Source: Cryptomeria japonica (taxonomy: Eukaryota; Streptophyta; Pinopsida; Cupressales; Cupressaceae). Taken from it: DNA of 64,000 bases. Below the pieces are notes generated by a model. The model was not told the DNA's origin. It saw only the letters and a list, made by a program, of their open reading frames with translations, and did no database searches. The stretch's first letter is position 1, and every line of letters starts with the position of its first letter. Positions 12,579-23,480 of this stretch are shown here, one piece after another. The position numbers and the translations under genes were made by a program. Location of the stretch: positions 819,404,396-819,468,395 of the forward strand of contig NC_081414.1 in assembly GCF_030272615.1 (NCBI RefSeq), in the 5' to 3' direction.

Positions 12579-12810
12579 TAATTAAATAAATATTTTTATT
12601 TATTTAATTATTTAAGCCTAATTATTCTATTAATTAAATAAATCTTTATTTATTTAATTAATTCATTTATCCTCTTCTAGCCTTATTTCTCATTTAAATA
12701 AATACATTTATTTATTTAAATTATCCTTTTCTAAATTAAATAAATACTTATTTATTTAATTGATCCCACTTCCTCTATTAATTAATTGAATCTTTATTTA
12801 TTTAATTAAT
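12579..12810. repeat. Array of five AT palindromes
   Basis: Five units of about 30-34 bp, each an inverted repeat of AATTAAATAAAT and ATTTATTTAATT around a 3-5 bp loop: 12579-12610, 12629-12662, 12692-12721, 12733-12762, 12777-12810. Spacers are pyrimidine-rich (for example 'cctcttctag'). Confidence 0.85.
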
Positions 12811-12972
12811 TCATTAGCCTTTTCTACCCATGACACATGTCATTCATCTCTTAATTCCTACACTACCTACCCTCTCATTATTTTCTTATTTCTTCTACCT
12901 ACCCTCTAATCCTAGCCGACCATTTATCTTTTACACCTCTTAATCTTATCCCTCCATTTCTTATAGTTTCTT

Positions 12973-12982
12973 CTATATAAGG
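12973..12982 (+). promoter_or_regulatory. TATA box of the putative gypsy LTR
   Basis: CTATATAAGG in an otherwise C/T-rich stretch of the LTR; typical plant TATA sequence. Confidence 0.5.
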
Positions 12983-13325
12983 ATATGCTTCCTTCATTAT
13001 CAACCCTAACCAACGCTTCAAGCATTCTAGCATTCAAACTTTCATATGCGATCAAGCTATCAACCAAATTTTCATTCTTTGTTGAGATCTTGTGCACACA
13101 TAAAATCTGAGAGCAAATATATCAAGCAAGATCAATAGAGATAGGAAGAATTGAGATCCAAACCCTATTGGAAATGTGATGGTATAATATTTGTTATTTT
13201 ATTTGATTTACATTGTCTTAGGTAATCTTCATATGTTATGGTGGATCTTTATTTTTGTTGGGCTAGGGTTTTTGTGGTTGAATTCATTTAGTCTTTCAAT
13301 ATTGTTGTTTCCATTTTTACCATAA

Positions 13326-13839
13326 ACAATAGGTTTTTTGAATTTCCCTTTAAGTAGGTGCCTTTATAGGCTCAATGGCTTAACATGTGTTGAATTTAGC
13401 GTAGGACATGATTGGTTCTTAAATAGAAGTAACAGTAATGGCATAAATTATGCAACGATACAATTTGCAATGTTATAAGCTATAGGCAATACAAGAGTGG
13501 ATACATGAGAAATCCCAGACCATCCCAGTGGGTAGTATACTCAGACTCTTCTAGTGATTCAACCAGTGAACTAGGTAAGTACCTTAACATAGCCCAGTGA
13601 ATTTATACGAAAGATTTTTCAATTGAAGTAGAGTAAGGCTAAGAGAAAATCAAGGTTAAAACGTTAAATGTTCAGAATGTAAAATTCATAGTAATAACAT
13701 AGAAAATATTAGCAGGGAGAACGGAAAACATGGTAATGGGTACTAGGAAAGCTGAGCTGAAGAGGGAATTTGAGTGAAAATTTCCTTAAATAATACCCAA
13801 TACCAGGTTTTATTTGGATACCCACCTGGGAAAATGCAA
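13326..13839 (+). other. Leader-like stretch of element E
   Basis: About 500 bp without a readable ORF between the putative LTR and the E coding relic. It includes short 'gtaagtacc' and similar splice-like words but no supported feature. No primer-binding site was recognised. Confidence 0.3.
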
Positions 13840-15330
13840 CCTCGCCGACATCATCGACAAGATGAGAGCACCAATTGCCATGGAAGAGATGAAGAGTATG
13901 GGAGAAAGTGATCTGATACAGGCAGTAGTGTTTCCAGTCATAGCAGATGCATATGATCTATTCAAGCAATGCATATAGCATTATAACGTAGGCAAAAGAC
14001 ATGTCATATACAATCACAGAGTATATGCAGACCTATCACCTGGAGGTATAAAAGAACTTCTAGGGATTCCCACCCCAACAAGATGGATAAAAAGGAGTAC
14101 AGCACAAGAAGAGAAATAATTTTAGGAGTCTAGGTCAACATGCGAGAAAATTATATGCGAAGAGTGGTACATTAAGAAACAGGGAAGAAAACTGGCTAAG
14201 TTACTGACTCTGGTATTAAGGAAAGAAATGCAACAAAATGTGTACATTGGAATCAATTATCTTAGTAGGATAGTTGGATTAGAAATCAATGGTGTATTTC
14301 ATGAGTGGATGTTCACTTACATCCAAAGCTTGAGCCAGAATAGGGGAACTTATGACTGGGCTCAATTTATTAGCGACTCAATATATCATTCCATAGAAGA
14401 AACATCAGGAAGTTTATGCATGTCTTCATACATAGTATATGCATGTGCAATAAAAGCAAACATTCAAGAGCTGAACATTGTAGGACTTCTGGGAAGAGAG
14501 TTAGGACACAATCTAGTGTATGTATATTTTTAGTAGCTAGAAAAGAAAGAATCAATATTGAATTACAAAGAAGTCATTGACTACTTCATCATGAAGTTAG
14601 CTCGTGAATTAGAAGGGAGACCTAGTGAAAGAGTGTCAGAAGAAGTAAGAAAGTTGCTCCAGTGCTATGGAGGTTGGTATAAATAATTTACCACATGGTC
14701 ATACTTTAGGGCTCAAGGATTTTCAGGAGAGTCCTTCAAACTACCAAGGTACCCTTCAGTTTAGGCATGGTTAACTGAATTTTGCAGATAGATGGTAGAA
14801 TTTCACGACACTTACCTCAGTTGTTACCAAAATTTAGGGTTTAAATTCCCTATAAAAATAAGAGAACTTGGATGTGAATCACTGCAAAATGTGAAGAAGG
14901 CAGAGGAATATTTATTGGCCAGGCATCTATAATACTTGTAGTACACAAGGAAGGATTATGATCCTTTTCACAAAATAGAGAGGTATATTGCCAGAAGAGT
15001 CAAACATATCCTAGACATAGAAGATTATTGGATGGATTGCAAGGATGAAATAGAAGTTAGAGAGAGAAAGTATTATAAAATTTTAACACTAGCGCAGATA
15101 AAGCGATTAGGGCTAGACAAGACAGGGATTGAAGTACCCCCAGAGATAACTGAAGATGATGAAGAAATCTTGAGGCTAAATTATATGACGCGGAATGTGA
15201 AGAAAATACTAGTGATAGAACCCACACCAAATGAACTAGAAATGATCTCAATAGACCAAGTAAATCAATCGCTCTGAAAAGTGATGAGCAAATGGCTAGA
15301 AGCATATAAGGTAGACCTGGTGCAGAAAGG
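13840..15330 (+). pseudogene. Element E unknown ORF, first segment
   Basis: One frame starting at NLADIIDKMRAPIAMEEM is readable across many stops. Blocks include GGIKELLGIPTPTRWI, VFHEWMFTYIQSL, YDWAQFISDSIYHSIEE, SSYIVYACAIKANI, and a late block NVKKILVIEPTPNELEMI. The layout (GIP/GLP block, then a SSYIVYA-like block, then a charged tail) resembles the start of the accessory ORF in B, but this is only a by-eye resemblance. Stops in this segment are TAG or TAA plus one TGA (15,275). It is interrupted by element C at 15330; the frame resumes at 19345. Function not recognised. Confidence 0.65.
15326..15330. repeat. Target-site duplication of element C (left copy)
   Basis: AAAGG, repeated at 19345-19349 directly after the other LTR. 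Confidence 0.9.
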
Positions 15331-16250
15331 TGTTGGAATCCAATAACACTAAGAGGGAAGGTGAATCAATGTTATACCAGAATTATCAATTTTAGCCTTA
15401 TTAAAGCATGCATACACCAACCAATATACAGGTACATACAGAGTTGAAAGAAGTAAAGCAACCAATAAGCCAATCACATAAATGAACACCATAACACAGA
15501 GAATTATACATGGAAAACCTCAAAGAGGAAAAACTACGGTGGGATTTGTGACCCATAATATCAATTCACTGGCCATATGAAGAGATATTACAAAATATAG
15601 GGGCCTCGACTTGCAGGAAGGCTTACAGCCTAGAGCACACTGCTCAATCACAAAAGGAGCCTCACTGACTACATATAAATCCATACTACAATCTGAAGAA
15701 GTGTTGAACTGCAAAAGATAGTATCTCCTATGCCTAAATATAGTTCCGATTAAGCTTTGTCTATTCCAATCTGAAACCCTAAACCCTTTACCGGAATGCC
15801 CCTTTACACAAATATCCTCACACACATGATCTCTTAGATATATTTCACATCTCCTTCATTATTTCCTTCCTAATACATATTTGCATCATATCACATATAT
15901 CAAACTAATCTAATCTAGCTAACCTATATACCCCTTACAATTTATCATGCCTTATGTTGGCTTACAAATATATTTACAATATGAATATACATGTTGGCTA
16001 GATAACATAAATACATGAATATCAAAAACAATTGTCGATGTCGGATCCAAAAGACGTCAACCTCCAATACCTAAACCATGTCATCTTGCATTGCTGGTAA
16101 CTTAAGAATTCCTTCCATCCTATCAGTGTCGGTGTCGATGAAGTGCCTGTCGGTACACAACTGACCCAAAATATGAAGCCAGAATAAGTTGCCATGTTGT
16201 CATCAATGACAACATAGTGAAACCAACCAAATGAGTGTCAATTGCCAACA
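15331..16250 (-). repeat. 3' LTR of element C
   Basis: Begins TGTTGG and ends CCAACA on the plus strand. Highly similar to 18426-19344, with scattered substitutions. Confidence 0.9.
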
Positions 16251-16264
16251 ATCTCCCCCTTTGG
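16251..16264 (-). other. Polypurine tract of element C
   Basis: Plus strand 'atctccccctttgg'; on the minus strand this is CCAAAGGGGGAGAT directly before the 3' LTR, the same motif as in B, G, I and K. Confidence 0.85.
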
Positions 16265-17241
16265 CATTGATGGCAACACTCATGTGAAAAATGATCATGG
16301 TTTCATCTGTTGATTTCATCCTACCTACTCCCCCTAAGCTAAATATTCATCAATACAAAATATACTCCATACTTCCATAGTTTTCCATCTATATACTCCC
16401 CCTAATATATACAAATCCCTCTTTTCTTTTTCACATCTCTATCACTCCCCCTTTGACATCAATGCCATCAAAATTTCCAAAAATAATGCCAAAGACCAAA
16501 ACCTAGACAAAGAATGAAAGATATTGTTCAATGAATATCCCAAAAATATCTTATCGGAGCTTAATATATTTGAAAATATCTGGGTATGCCTTCTCCAAAA
16601 TCTCAAGGTAAGTATCCCAACCAAATTTGAAAGTGTCAGAAATAGATGCAAGTCCATTTAGTGTATGGGCAAAGGACTCTTTCTCACTTAACTCTATTGG
16701 AGTGGGCTTTCCAACTAGATCTATACACTCCTTATGTACACTAAGTGAATCCAACCAGGGACTCACCAAACCTCTTAGACTTTTGGCTCTTCTTAAGATT
16801 TTATCTTTTTGTTTCTCAAGAGCAGAAATTTGAGCTTCCAAAACCAAAATTTGACCATCAATGGATGTAGTCAATGAATTCAATCCATCAAAAGAATTGG
16901 CTATACTTGAAATTCTCCTGGAATACCTTAATCTTCTTATCCAAATTAAATGTTAGAGCATCTATGTTACAACATACTCTGTATATATTTGTTCACTACT
17001 TCAAAGAATTATCTATCAATTTCAATTTCTCGTCAATTTTCTTTCTCTCAGACTCAATCATCTGATCAAATGCATCTCCTTTAGCCTGTGTGAACATCTC
17101 TAGTGCTTGTCAATTTGAAATCTGCTGCAAGGATTGAAAATCCTTTGAAATGTGCTCTATAATTGTCTTAAGCTTGCCGGATGGGCTCACTTCTATATCA
17201 AACTTGCACTCTGGGACTAGTCTGTACAAAATAGTGATAGA
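16265..17241 (-). pseudogene. Accessory ORF of element C, C-terminal coiled-coil relic
   Basis: The minus-strand stretch 16551-16883 is open for 110 residues and contains a coiled-coil segment (LEAQISALEKQKDKILRRAK) followed by SPWLDSL, parallel to the KARELKNKIGPRLNNLL region of B and its counterpart in A. Between 16,884 and 17,241 the frame is broken but reads EVSPSGKLKTIIEHI and ERKKIDEKLKLIDNSLK in part. A second set of 'actccccct' words (16,325-16,460) forms pyrimidine runs near the 3' end. Confidence 0.6.
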
Positions 17242-18072
17242 CTAATCAATAACCACTTTATCCATAGATCCTTCCTTCATTAATTTATGTGCAGTCATCA
17301 TCATGAGTTCAATAGAACTCATCTCGGTTATGTTTTCCTTTACAACTTGTGAGGTGTCAATTGATAACAATGATGGATCTACTATCAATTCCCTATTAGA
17401 TTCCTCTTTCTTCTCCTCTGATGATTTATCCCTTATAGCTTCCTCACTTGTATCGGTGGCTTCACCACTTGGTGCAGTCTCTGTAACTGTCGGTTCCTCT
17501 GTAGAAACTATAATCTCATCCTGTACATCTGTATCTGGAGGATTGTTTTCCTCAACATTAGTATCTTGTACATTTTCAACCTTTACACTCTCTGTATTTG
17601 TCAATATCTCAACATTTGCTTGTACATTTGTATTTACCAGGGGCTTAATTTCCATTATCTTAATATTTTTCAAAATTGAGGGTGAAGTACCCATAATACC
17701 CTTTCCTTTCCCTTCAACCGGGATGTATGCAGTGTCTATCTTTGATTCCAATCAAGTAAAAAAACCTCGGTTCTCTTCAAAGAAATTAACCCATGCCTTG
17801 TGGGTCTCCTTTACTATCTCATTTACCCTTCCTAGCATCAGACCGATTATTCTATGTTTGTTGTTAAAGACTTTTCTATCTACAACCTCAAGTGTCATAT
17901 CCATCTCCTTTGGAGTAATAGAAACACAAATAGATAACAACTCTTGAATTTTTATGTGCTTGTCTTCTTGCATTGCTGATAGTCTTCTAGCATCTATCAT
18001 ATTATACAATTCTACCGGTATTTGGTTTTCAATCTCTATTAAGGCTTTCTTATAAATATCCAAATATAACAA
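17242..18072 (-). pseudogene. Accessory ORF of element C, conserved block and acidic linker
   Basis: Minus-strand 18072-17752 encodes LYLDIYKKALIEIENQIP, DARRLSAMQEDKHIKIQELL and LMLGRVNEIVKET, matching the LDIYKKFLMEI and MAGRVNEI blocks of A and B. After a single stop, 17751-17242 encodes a Glu/Thr/Ser/Val-rich acidic linker (many TxTE and DTNVEE words) ending MTAHKLMKEGSMDKVVID. Sequence beyond 18,072 (to about 18,400) reads as degenerate basic linker. Function unknown; the block is the most conserved part among the three elements. Confidence 0.7.
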
Positions 18073-18413
18073 AACTGCTTCCTCTATTTCTCTTTGTTCA
18101 TAATCCTCTAAATTATCATAATAAAACTATACATTCTTTAACATACCATCCCTAGTAGTCTAATTAACTAATTCTACACAAGTTTTTGGTGGAATAATAG
18201 TTGCATTACCAGATTCAATTGCCAAATCAATGTCATCCTTCTTCTTCCTTCTACTAGTACTGGATGGGGTTGAAGGTGTTACTTTTGGTGCTTGCTTCTA
18301 TGCTAGTAAATTGAATGTAACTTTCCTAACTGGTTGCTTTTCCAAACCCATATCCATGGATTCTAGATTTAGGATCTCCCTCAAGTTGTTAAACTCCCTC
18401 TGAGGCACAAGTC

Positions 18414-18425
18414 TCTGATACCAAT
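18414..18425 (-). other. Primer-binding site of element C
   Basis: The minus strand reads ATTGGTATCAGAG immediately after the 5' LTR, the initiator-tRNA-Met type used by many plant copia elements. Confidence 0.85.
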
Positions 18426-19344
18426 TGTTGGAATATAATAACACTGAGAGGGGGGGTGAATCAATGTTATACCAAAATTATCAATTTTAGCCTTATTAAA
18501 ACATGCATACACTAATCAGGTTACCAGTACATACAAAATTGAAATAAGTAAAGAAACCAAAAATCCAATCAAATAAATGAACACCATAACGCACATAATT
18601 ATACGTGGAAAACCTCAAAGAGGAAAAACCATGGTGGGATTTGTGACCCACAATATCAATTCATTGGCCATATGAAGAGATATTACCAAATATAGGGGCC
18701 TACACTTGTAGAAAGGCTTATAGCCTAGAGTACACTGCTCAATCACAAAAGGAGCCTCACTAACTACATACAAATCTAGACTACAATCCGGAGAAGTGTT
18801 GAACTGCAAAAGATAGCATCTCCTATGCCTGAATACAGTTTTGGTTAAGCTTTGTATGTTCCGGTTTGAAACCCGAAACCCTTTCCTAGAATACCCCTTT
18901 ACACAAATATCCTCACATACATGATGTCTTAGATATATTTCGCATCTCCTTCATTAGTTCCATCCTAATACATATTTGCATCATATCACATATATCAAAA
19001 TGATCTAATCCAGCTGACCTATATACCCCTTACAATTTATCATGCCTTATATCATCTTACAAAGATATTTGCAATATGAATATACATGTCAACTAGATAA
19101 CATAAATACATGAATATCAAAAACAATTGCCGATGTTGGATCCAAAAGATGTCGGCCTCCAATACTAAACCATGTCAGCTTGCATTACCAGTAACCTGAG
19201 AATTCCTTCCATCCTACTGGTGTCGGTGTTGGTGAAGTGCCTGGCGGTACACAACTGACCCAAAATATGAAGCCAGAATAAGCAGACATGTTGCCATCAA
19301 TGACAACATAGTGAAACCAACCAATTGAGTGTCAATTGCCAATA
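18426..19344 (-). repeat. 5' LTR of element C
   Basis: Plus strand TGTTGG to CCAATA; the terminal CA is changed to TA compared with the other LTR. 919 bp. Confidence 0.9.
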
Positions 19345-20373
19345 AAAGGAACAAAACTCAATGTAAGGAGGAAGAGGACAAGAAAGGATACTAATGAGAA
19401 TGCATATTTTTTACTTCTCAAAAGGAGTATAGATATGGCTAAAATCATAGAACCAGGTACCATGGAAGCAGAAGAGTTTGAGAAAGGAGGTGTCGAGGTA
19501 GTCACTACAGACGCAGACCTAAAAATGTTGGCTAGGAGCAAAAGGAAGGAGCCGCAAGACCAGGGCAAAAAAATAGTGCAAACCCTCACTCAAGGAGAAA
19601 GGGTTGATATGTGGAAAGAAATGTTCCAAGAATAGTAATTGTGGGCCATTCCCATAAACGTGTCTCTATTTGTTGCACATCTATTTGCATCCCCTCCATC
19701 AGTCAACAATGCCTTTAGTGACATAGTTAGACTAGTTGATGTCAGACCTGACGAAGATCCAGGATTGTACAATGTAGTGAATCAAGTGCTAGAAAAACAC
19801 AAAAATGGAAACTTAGAAGAATTACAGAAGAAGATGGATAAGGGGAAGTCATCAGAAAATCCAGTGCATGGAGCAGAAGCTTCAACTAGCAAGAGCATGA
19901 TGGACCAGGTAATAAACCTGGATGGATCGGGAGAAACTGAGGAAGACACGGCAAGGGAAAAGGACATACAAAATGGAGCAGAGGAAACATATGTTGTGGA
20001 GCAAAGAAGAGTAGAAGAAAACCCATCACTTCATAAGGAAGATCAACAAAATACAACGGAAGAGAATGAAGAGATGCGGATAGCGCAAGAAAGTCAATAA
20101 CAGTTAAGAAGTGGAAATGAAGAAGTACAAGAACCTCCGCACCAAGAAGTGTTGATGCCCCTGCACCAAGAAGAATCAAGAGATTTTGAATTTTCACTTC
20201 AAGAAATCCGGCATGTTGTATCCCTGCAGAAAGAAAGTCCTGCCAAGGAAGATGAAAACAAAGCCCAAGAGTTGAATGAAGTAGTAAATATACCCAGTAG
20301 CGGGGAAAACCAAAAAAGGAAACGAAACAAGATAAAGGGGAATCCCCGTAGGAAGAAATGAGAGATAGCTCTG
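19345..20373 (+). pseudogene. Element E unknown ORF, second segment
   Basis: The first bases are C's right TSD. The frame of E continues: GTKLNVRRKRTRKD, then MAKIIEPGTMEAEEFEKGG, and after TAG-TAA at about 19,635 NVSLFVAHLFASPPSVNNAF and RLVDVRPDEDPGLYNVVNQVL. The rest (19,800-20,360) is a Glu/Gln/Asn-rich charged region ending in a basic KRKRNKIKGNPRRKK. A TGA at 20359-20361 ends this frame; the ATG overlapping it (20358) leads into the frame used after element F, so either a one-base shift or a separate downstream ORF is present. F is inserted at 20374. Confidence 0.65.
20369..20373. repeat. Target-site duplication of element F (left copy)
   Basis: CTCTG, repeated at 33976-33980 directly after the other LTR of F. 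Confidence 0.85.
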
Positions 20374-21238
20374 TGTAAAGTGGAAAATTGGATCCTAGTG
20401 ACTCCCCACCTACGAGGGAGAAAGGAAGCCACTAGGATGATTTTCACTTGGGAGGAACTTTACATTCAAACGAGGGGCTTGAATATACTAGATCCAAATC
20501 CAAGGGAAAGAAGGATGTGAATTATGAGTGGATTGCAAGCAGTTGAAGTGTGATTTACCCTCTTTTGTAAATGAGAAAGTTGACTTGTTGACTATGTGGA
20601 AAAGAGAGGAAATGAGTGAAATGAGGAGCTACCTATTTGGGATTGTGTTGTAACTTCAGATCTAAACTAATTAGACTGATGTGGATCTATGCTGCAAGTT
20701 TGGATAAAATTCATTGGGATCGTGGCAGGAACGTACATGATCCTCCACAAAATCCATGAAATGAAAAAGGGTTCTTCCATCTCTGCAAATGAAGCCCAAA
20801 CTTGCAATTACAGCTGGGCACCTACAACCTACACACAAAAAAGAGAGGAAAAGGGGTTATGGATAGGGGTTTTCCTTAGTCAAACCCCAGTTGAGGAATC
20901 AACCTTGAAAGAAATTAATTGCAAATGCTTGAATGTAAACAATGGAAATGTATACCTTGTAGATCTGCAACTTGTTGATGATGATTGATTTGCTTCTTGA
21001 ATGTAATCACAAATGTTGTATAAAATGGCATTTAACATGATAAAACCCTAACACACACACATGCTTGCAAATTAATGTTGCAATGTTGCTCCAATGGATG
21101 AATGAAGAAGACTTGACTGCTTAAATGCTTGATGATGACCTTGAAATCTTGTATCTTCTTCTTATGCTCTCTATCTATCTTTTCATTGTCCATATGTCTA
21201 TCATTCATCCATGAATGAGGGTATTGAATTCCTTTTTA
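20374..21238 (-). repeat. 3' LTR of element F, part 1 (cut by B)
   Basis: Plus strand begins TGTAAAGTGG. It matches 32791-33655 closely, including 'cgtggc.ggaacgtacat'. The open stretch 20,689-20,988 inside it is a by-product of LTR sequence and is also present in the other LTR. B interrupts at 21238. Confidence 0.9.
21234..21238. repeat. Target-site duplication of element B (left copy)
   Basis: TTTTA, repeated at 27979-27983. The uninterrupted paralogue at 33651-33658 carries a single copy inside TTTTTATA. Confidence 0.95.
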
Positions 21239-22116
21239 TGTTGGTATTATACACTCAGATGAGAATAGTTGACATTGGTACCGGTTTCAGAATCTTCCTC
21301 AAGTTGTTAGGCTTCTGCAAATAGAGGACTAGGCTCTAATACCAATTGTTAGATACTTGATCAGTCCCAAAGACACTGAGAGGGGGGGGGTGAATCAGTG
21401 TCTAACCAGTATACAAAAGATTTAAACTTGTTTGCAATTTTATAACCCAAATTAATATACCGGTAAACAAGTAATAATGCAATAAAGAGAAATAACAGTA
21501 TAACCATCAATGTACACCATAATAGAGATATTTTTGGCGAGGAAACCCTATAGGGGAAAAACCTCAGTGGGATTTGTGACCCACAATATTTACTCACTGG
21601 ACAATATGAATAAATATTACTTATACAATAGGGGCCTGCACATGCAGGAAGACCAATAGCCTAGAGCTCACTGCTCAACATCAAAAATATGGAGTTCCAC
21701 TGACTACAAAATTGGATGATTAAATCCAATGACAATGTACTGCTCAAAATAGCATCTGCAATGCTGGATTTAGTACTCGTTTAAGCTCTATCAGATACCT
21801 CTACCATAAACCTTACTTCGATCTACTCTTCTCTTATTCACTCATAAAATAATTACATCATAATGCATATACAATTATTCGCTCTCATATACCACTTGCA
21901 TTCATTACCTAATTACATATTACTTACTTAGAAAATAACCTACAAGATCTCATACATATATGAGTCTTTACAATACACCATGTCGGCTATACAAATAATA
22001 TTACAATACAAAACAATATAATTTCCATGTCGGGTAGGAGTTTTGGTAAGATATTCTGTCGGTATAGACCAGATGCCGGTAAATAACCTTGTAGTGCCTG
22101 TTGGTGCCAGTAGATG
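21239..22116 (+). repeat. 5' LTR of element B, rearranged by inversion
   Basis: Positions 21239-21272 match the first 34 bases of the 3' LTR (27116 on) in plus sense. Positions 21273-22116 then read in the opposite sense: leader, PBS (TGGTATTAGAGC on minus, 21333-21344), and LTR from its CTAACA end (21347) back to 'gccagtagatg'. About 64 bp of LTR and the 5' part of gag are missing at the breakpoints. Confidence 0.85.
21333..21344 (-). other. Primer-binding site of element B, inverted
   Basis: The minus strand reads TGGTATTAGAGC three bases from the inverted LTR end. It now faces away from the rest of the element. Confidence 0.85.
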
Positions 22117-23182
22117 CAAAAAAATTGAAGAATATCAAACTGGAAGATGAACTTATAACTTATCGGGAATTGATCAAAGCACTTCAAGATAACCTGGTTA
22201 TAGCAAAGAATAAGAGAAAATAATTACATGTGCAATTGCAAAATCAAGATGATGAATAAAAAGAAACTCTCAGAGATATTGTAGAGAAATTGAGACAAGA
22301 GAACAGTAACATAAAGAATGAGATGCAAGATTTAAGCATGAGACTATGCAAGGATATTGAAGATAGAAAGAGGAATGAAGAAGATTTGGCCAGAAGACTT
22401 AATGAAAGATCAAATGAATCTCAAAGGCTTAGTTATGAAAATGATATGCCTAAAACTGATTTGATTCACATGCAACATGACAAAGAGGAACTTTTGAGAC
22501 AAGTTAGCACTTTGAAAAGTGAGTTGGTCACTATAAATGAATGCAAAGACAAATTCAAGAAAAGTTCAGATAATCTTGATGATATGTTGAAAAGTCATAA
22601 ACCTGATGGAGAAACAGTTGGACTTGGATTTGAACATGGAGAAAGTTCTGGGACTGCAAACAATCATGATCACAACAAACTGGTAAGACAACCTAATGCT
22701 TATAAATTTAATGGGAAATGTTTTAATTGCAACAAATTTGGTCATAGAGCAAATCAGTGCAGATTTAGGAATAATCAGAATACAAACTTACCCACTGGTC
22801 AATGTTCCAAATGCAATAAAAATGGTCATAACTCAGACAATTGCAAAATGAACATAAAATGTGTGGTAGATTTGGACATTTATCTAATCAATGTAGAACT
22901 CAAACCAATCAAGGTTATGGAAAGGCTATTCAAAGAAACAATGTAACTTTTTATGCATGTAACAAGATTTGGCATATTGCAAAATTTTGTAGAAGTAACA
23001 CTATACCAACGAACAATAAAGGATCTAATAGCAAAGGCAAAGAAAAGGTAACTGAAATCAAAAAAAAATTTCTAAACAATGGATTAGGAAGAGAGATCAA
23101 AGAACTGATGAATTTGTCTCTACACCAGCAAAACGGGGTAATCTTGCACCGACAGGAGATTCTTCATCTAACTAAGGAATAA
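22117..23182 (+). pseudogene. Element B gag-like ORF with CCHC zinc-knuckle array
   Basis: The N-terminus is lost at the inversion junction. After two stops (22,220-22,260) a 218-residue frame starts at 22290: a charged coiled coil (LRQENSNIKNEMQDLSMRL onward), then the LDDMLKSHKP...LGFEHGESS segment common in plant copia-type gag, then knuckles CFNCNKFGHRANQC and CSKCNKNGHNSDNC. A frameshift near 22,855 moves the rest to 22841-23182, with a third knuckle (CGRFGHLSNQC) and a fourth (FYACNKIWHIAKFC, first Cys lost and the expected Gly changed to Trp). Role by family: RNA binding and particle formation. Confidence 0.75.
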
Positions 23183-23480
23183 TCTTTAGGGGTAAGGAAA
23201 CATATTTAAAATCATGCATTTACCCTTGGTTGGTGGTAAGAAGTTATATTTCCTCTTTACTGGTAGATATGTGGAGTTTTCACTTCACTGGTGAAGCATT
23301 TATTGCGGTTGTAAGTTAAATTTTTGGTTATAAAGGCATTGTAACCTCTCATTTCAATTCTCCAAGCATCCAAGCATTTGAAGAGAGCAAAATTGAGAAA
23401 AGGCATTCTAAAGGTGAAGCAAAAAAGGTCTTTCTAGAGCATTCAAGGATTTCATAGTTAAAAGGTATTTATCTTTCACA
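23183..23480 (+). other. Spacer between gag-like and accessory ORF of element B
   Basis: About 300 bp without an ORF. It contains 'cattgtaacctctcatttcaattctcc' type leader sequence just before the ATG at 23481 and could hold an internal promoter or splice site, but nothing specific can be shown. Confidence 0.3.

Larger units (their letters stand above)
3756..13325 (+). mobile_element. Element M: decayed Ty3/gypsy element of Tat type
   Basis: From the end of A's LTR rightwards the plus strand reads gag-pol remnants, RT, RNase H, a second RNase H, integrase with a C-terminal GPY/F-like end, then a 5-kb 3' region with an antisense plant-mobile-domain relic, and a putative LTR. Two RNase H domains and an antisense ORF downstream of pol are known traits of Tat/Ogre-lineage elements. 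The 5' LTR and gag lie beyond A, outside the window. The right boundary is uncertain: no PBS or TSD was found near 13.3 kb, and the LTR there could instead belong to E. Confidence 0.7.
12497..13325 (+). repeat. Putative gypsy LTR (3' LTR of M or 5' LTR of E)
   Basis: A 'tgagggggcatatcattccc' start directly after a purine run, a TATA box at 12973-12982, and a downstream leader-like sequence fit an LTR. The right end is set only approximately, before 'taaacaatagg'. No matching second LTR is in the window, so assignment to M or E is open. Confidence 0.4.
15331..19344 (-). mobile_element. Element C: complete non-autonomous LTR element, minus strand
   Basis: Two direct LTRs of about 920 bp (15331-16250 and 18426-19344) enclose a 2.2-kb internal region. 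Orientation is set by the PBS (minus strand, next to 18425) and by the polypurine tract (minus strand, next to 16251). Flanked by TSD AAAGG. Removing the element and one TSD copy restores a continuous reading frame in E. The only coding content is a degenerate accessory ORF like that of A and B; there is no gag knuckle or pol. Confidence 0.95.

Noticed and set aside
20689-20988. 99-residue plus-strand ORF and its partner at 33098-33418 as a conserved gene pair
   Set aside because: Both are the same stretch of the two F LTRs, so the conservation is LTR identity.
21361-21597. Minus-strand ORF shared with 27728-27976
   Set aside because: Both are LTR sequence of element B (inverted and direct copies), not a protein.
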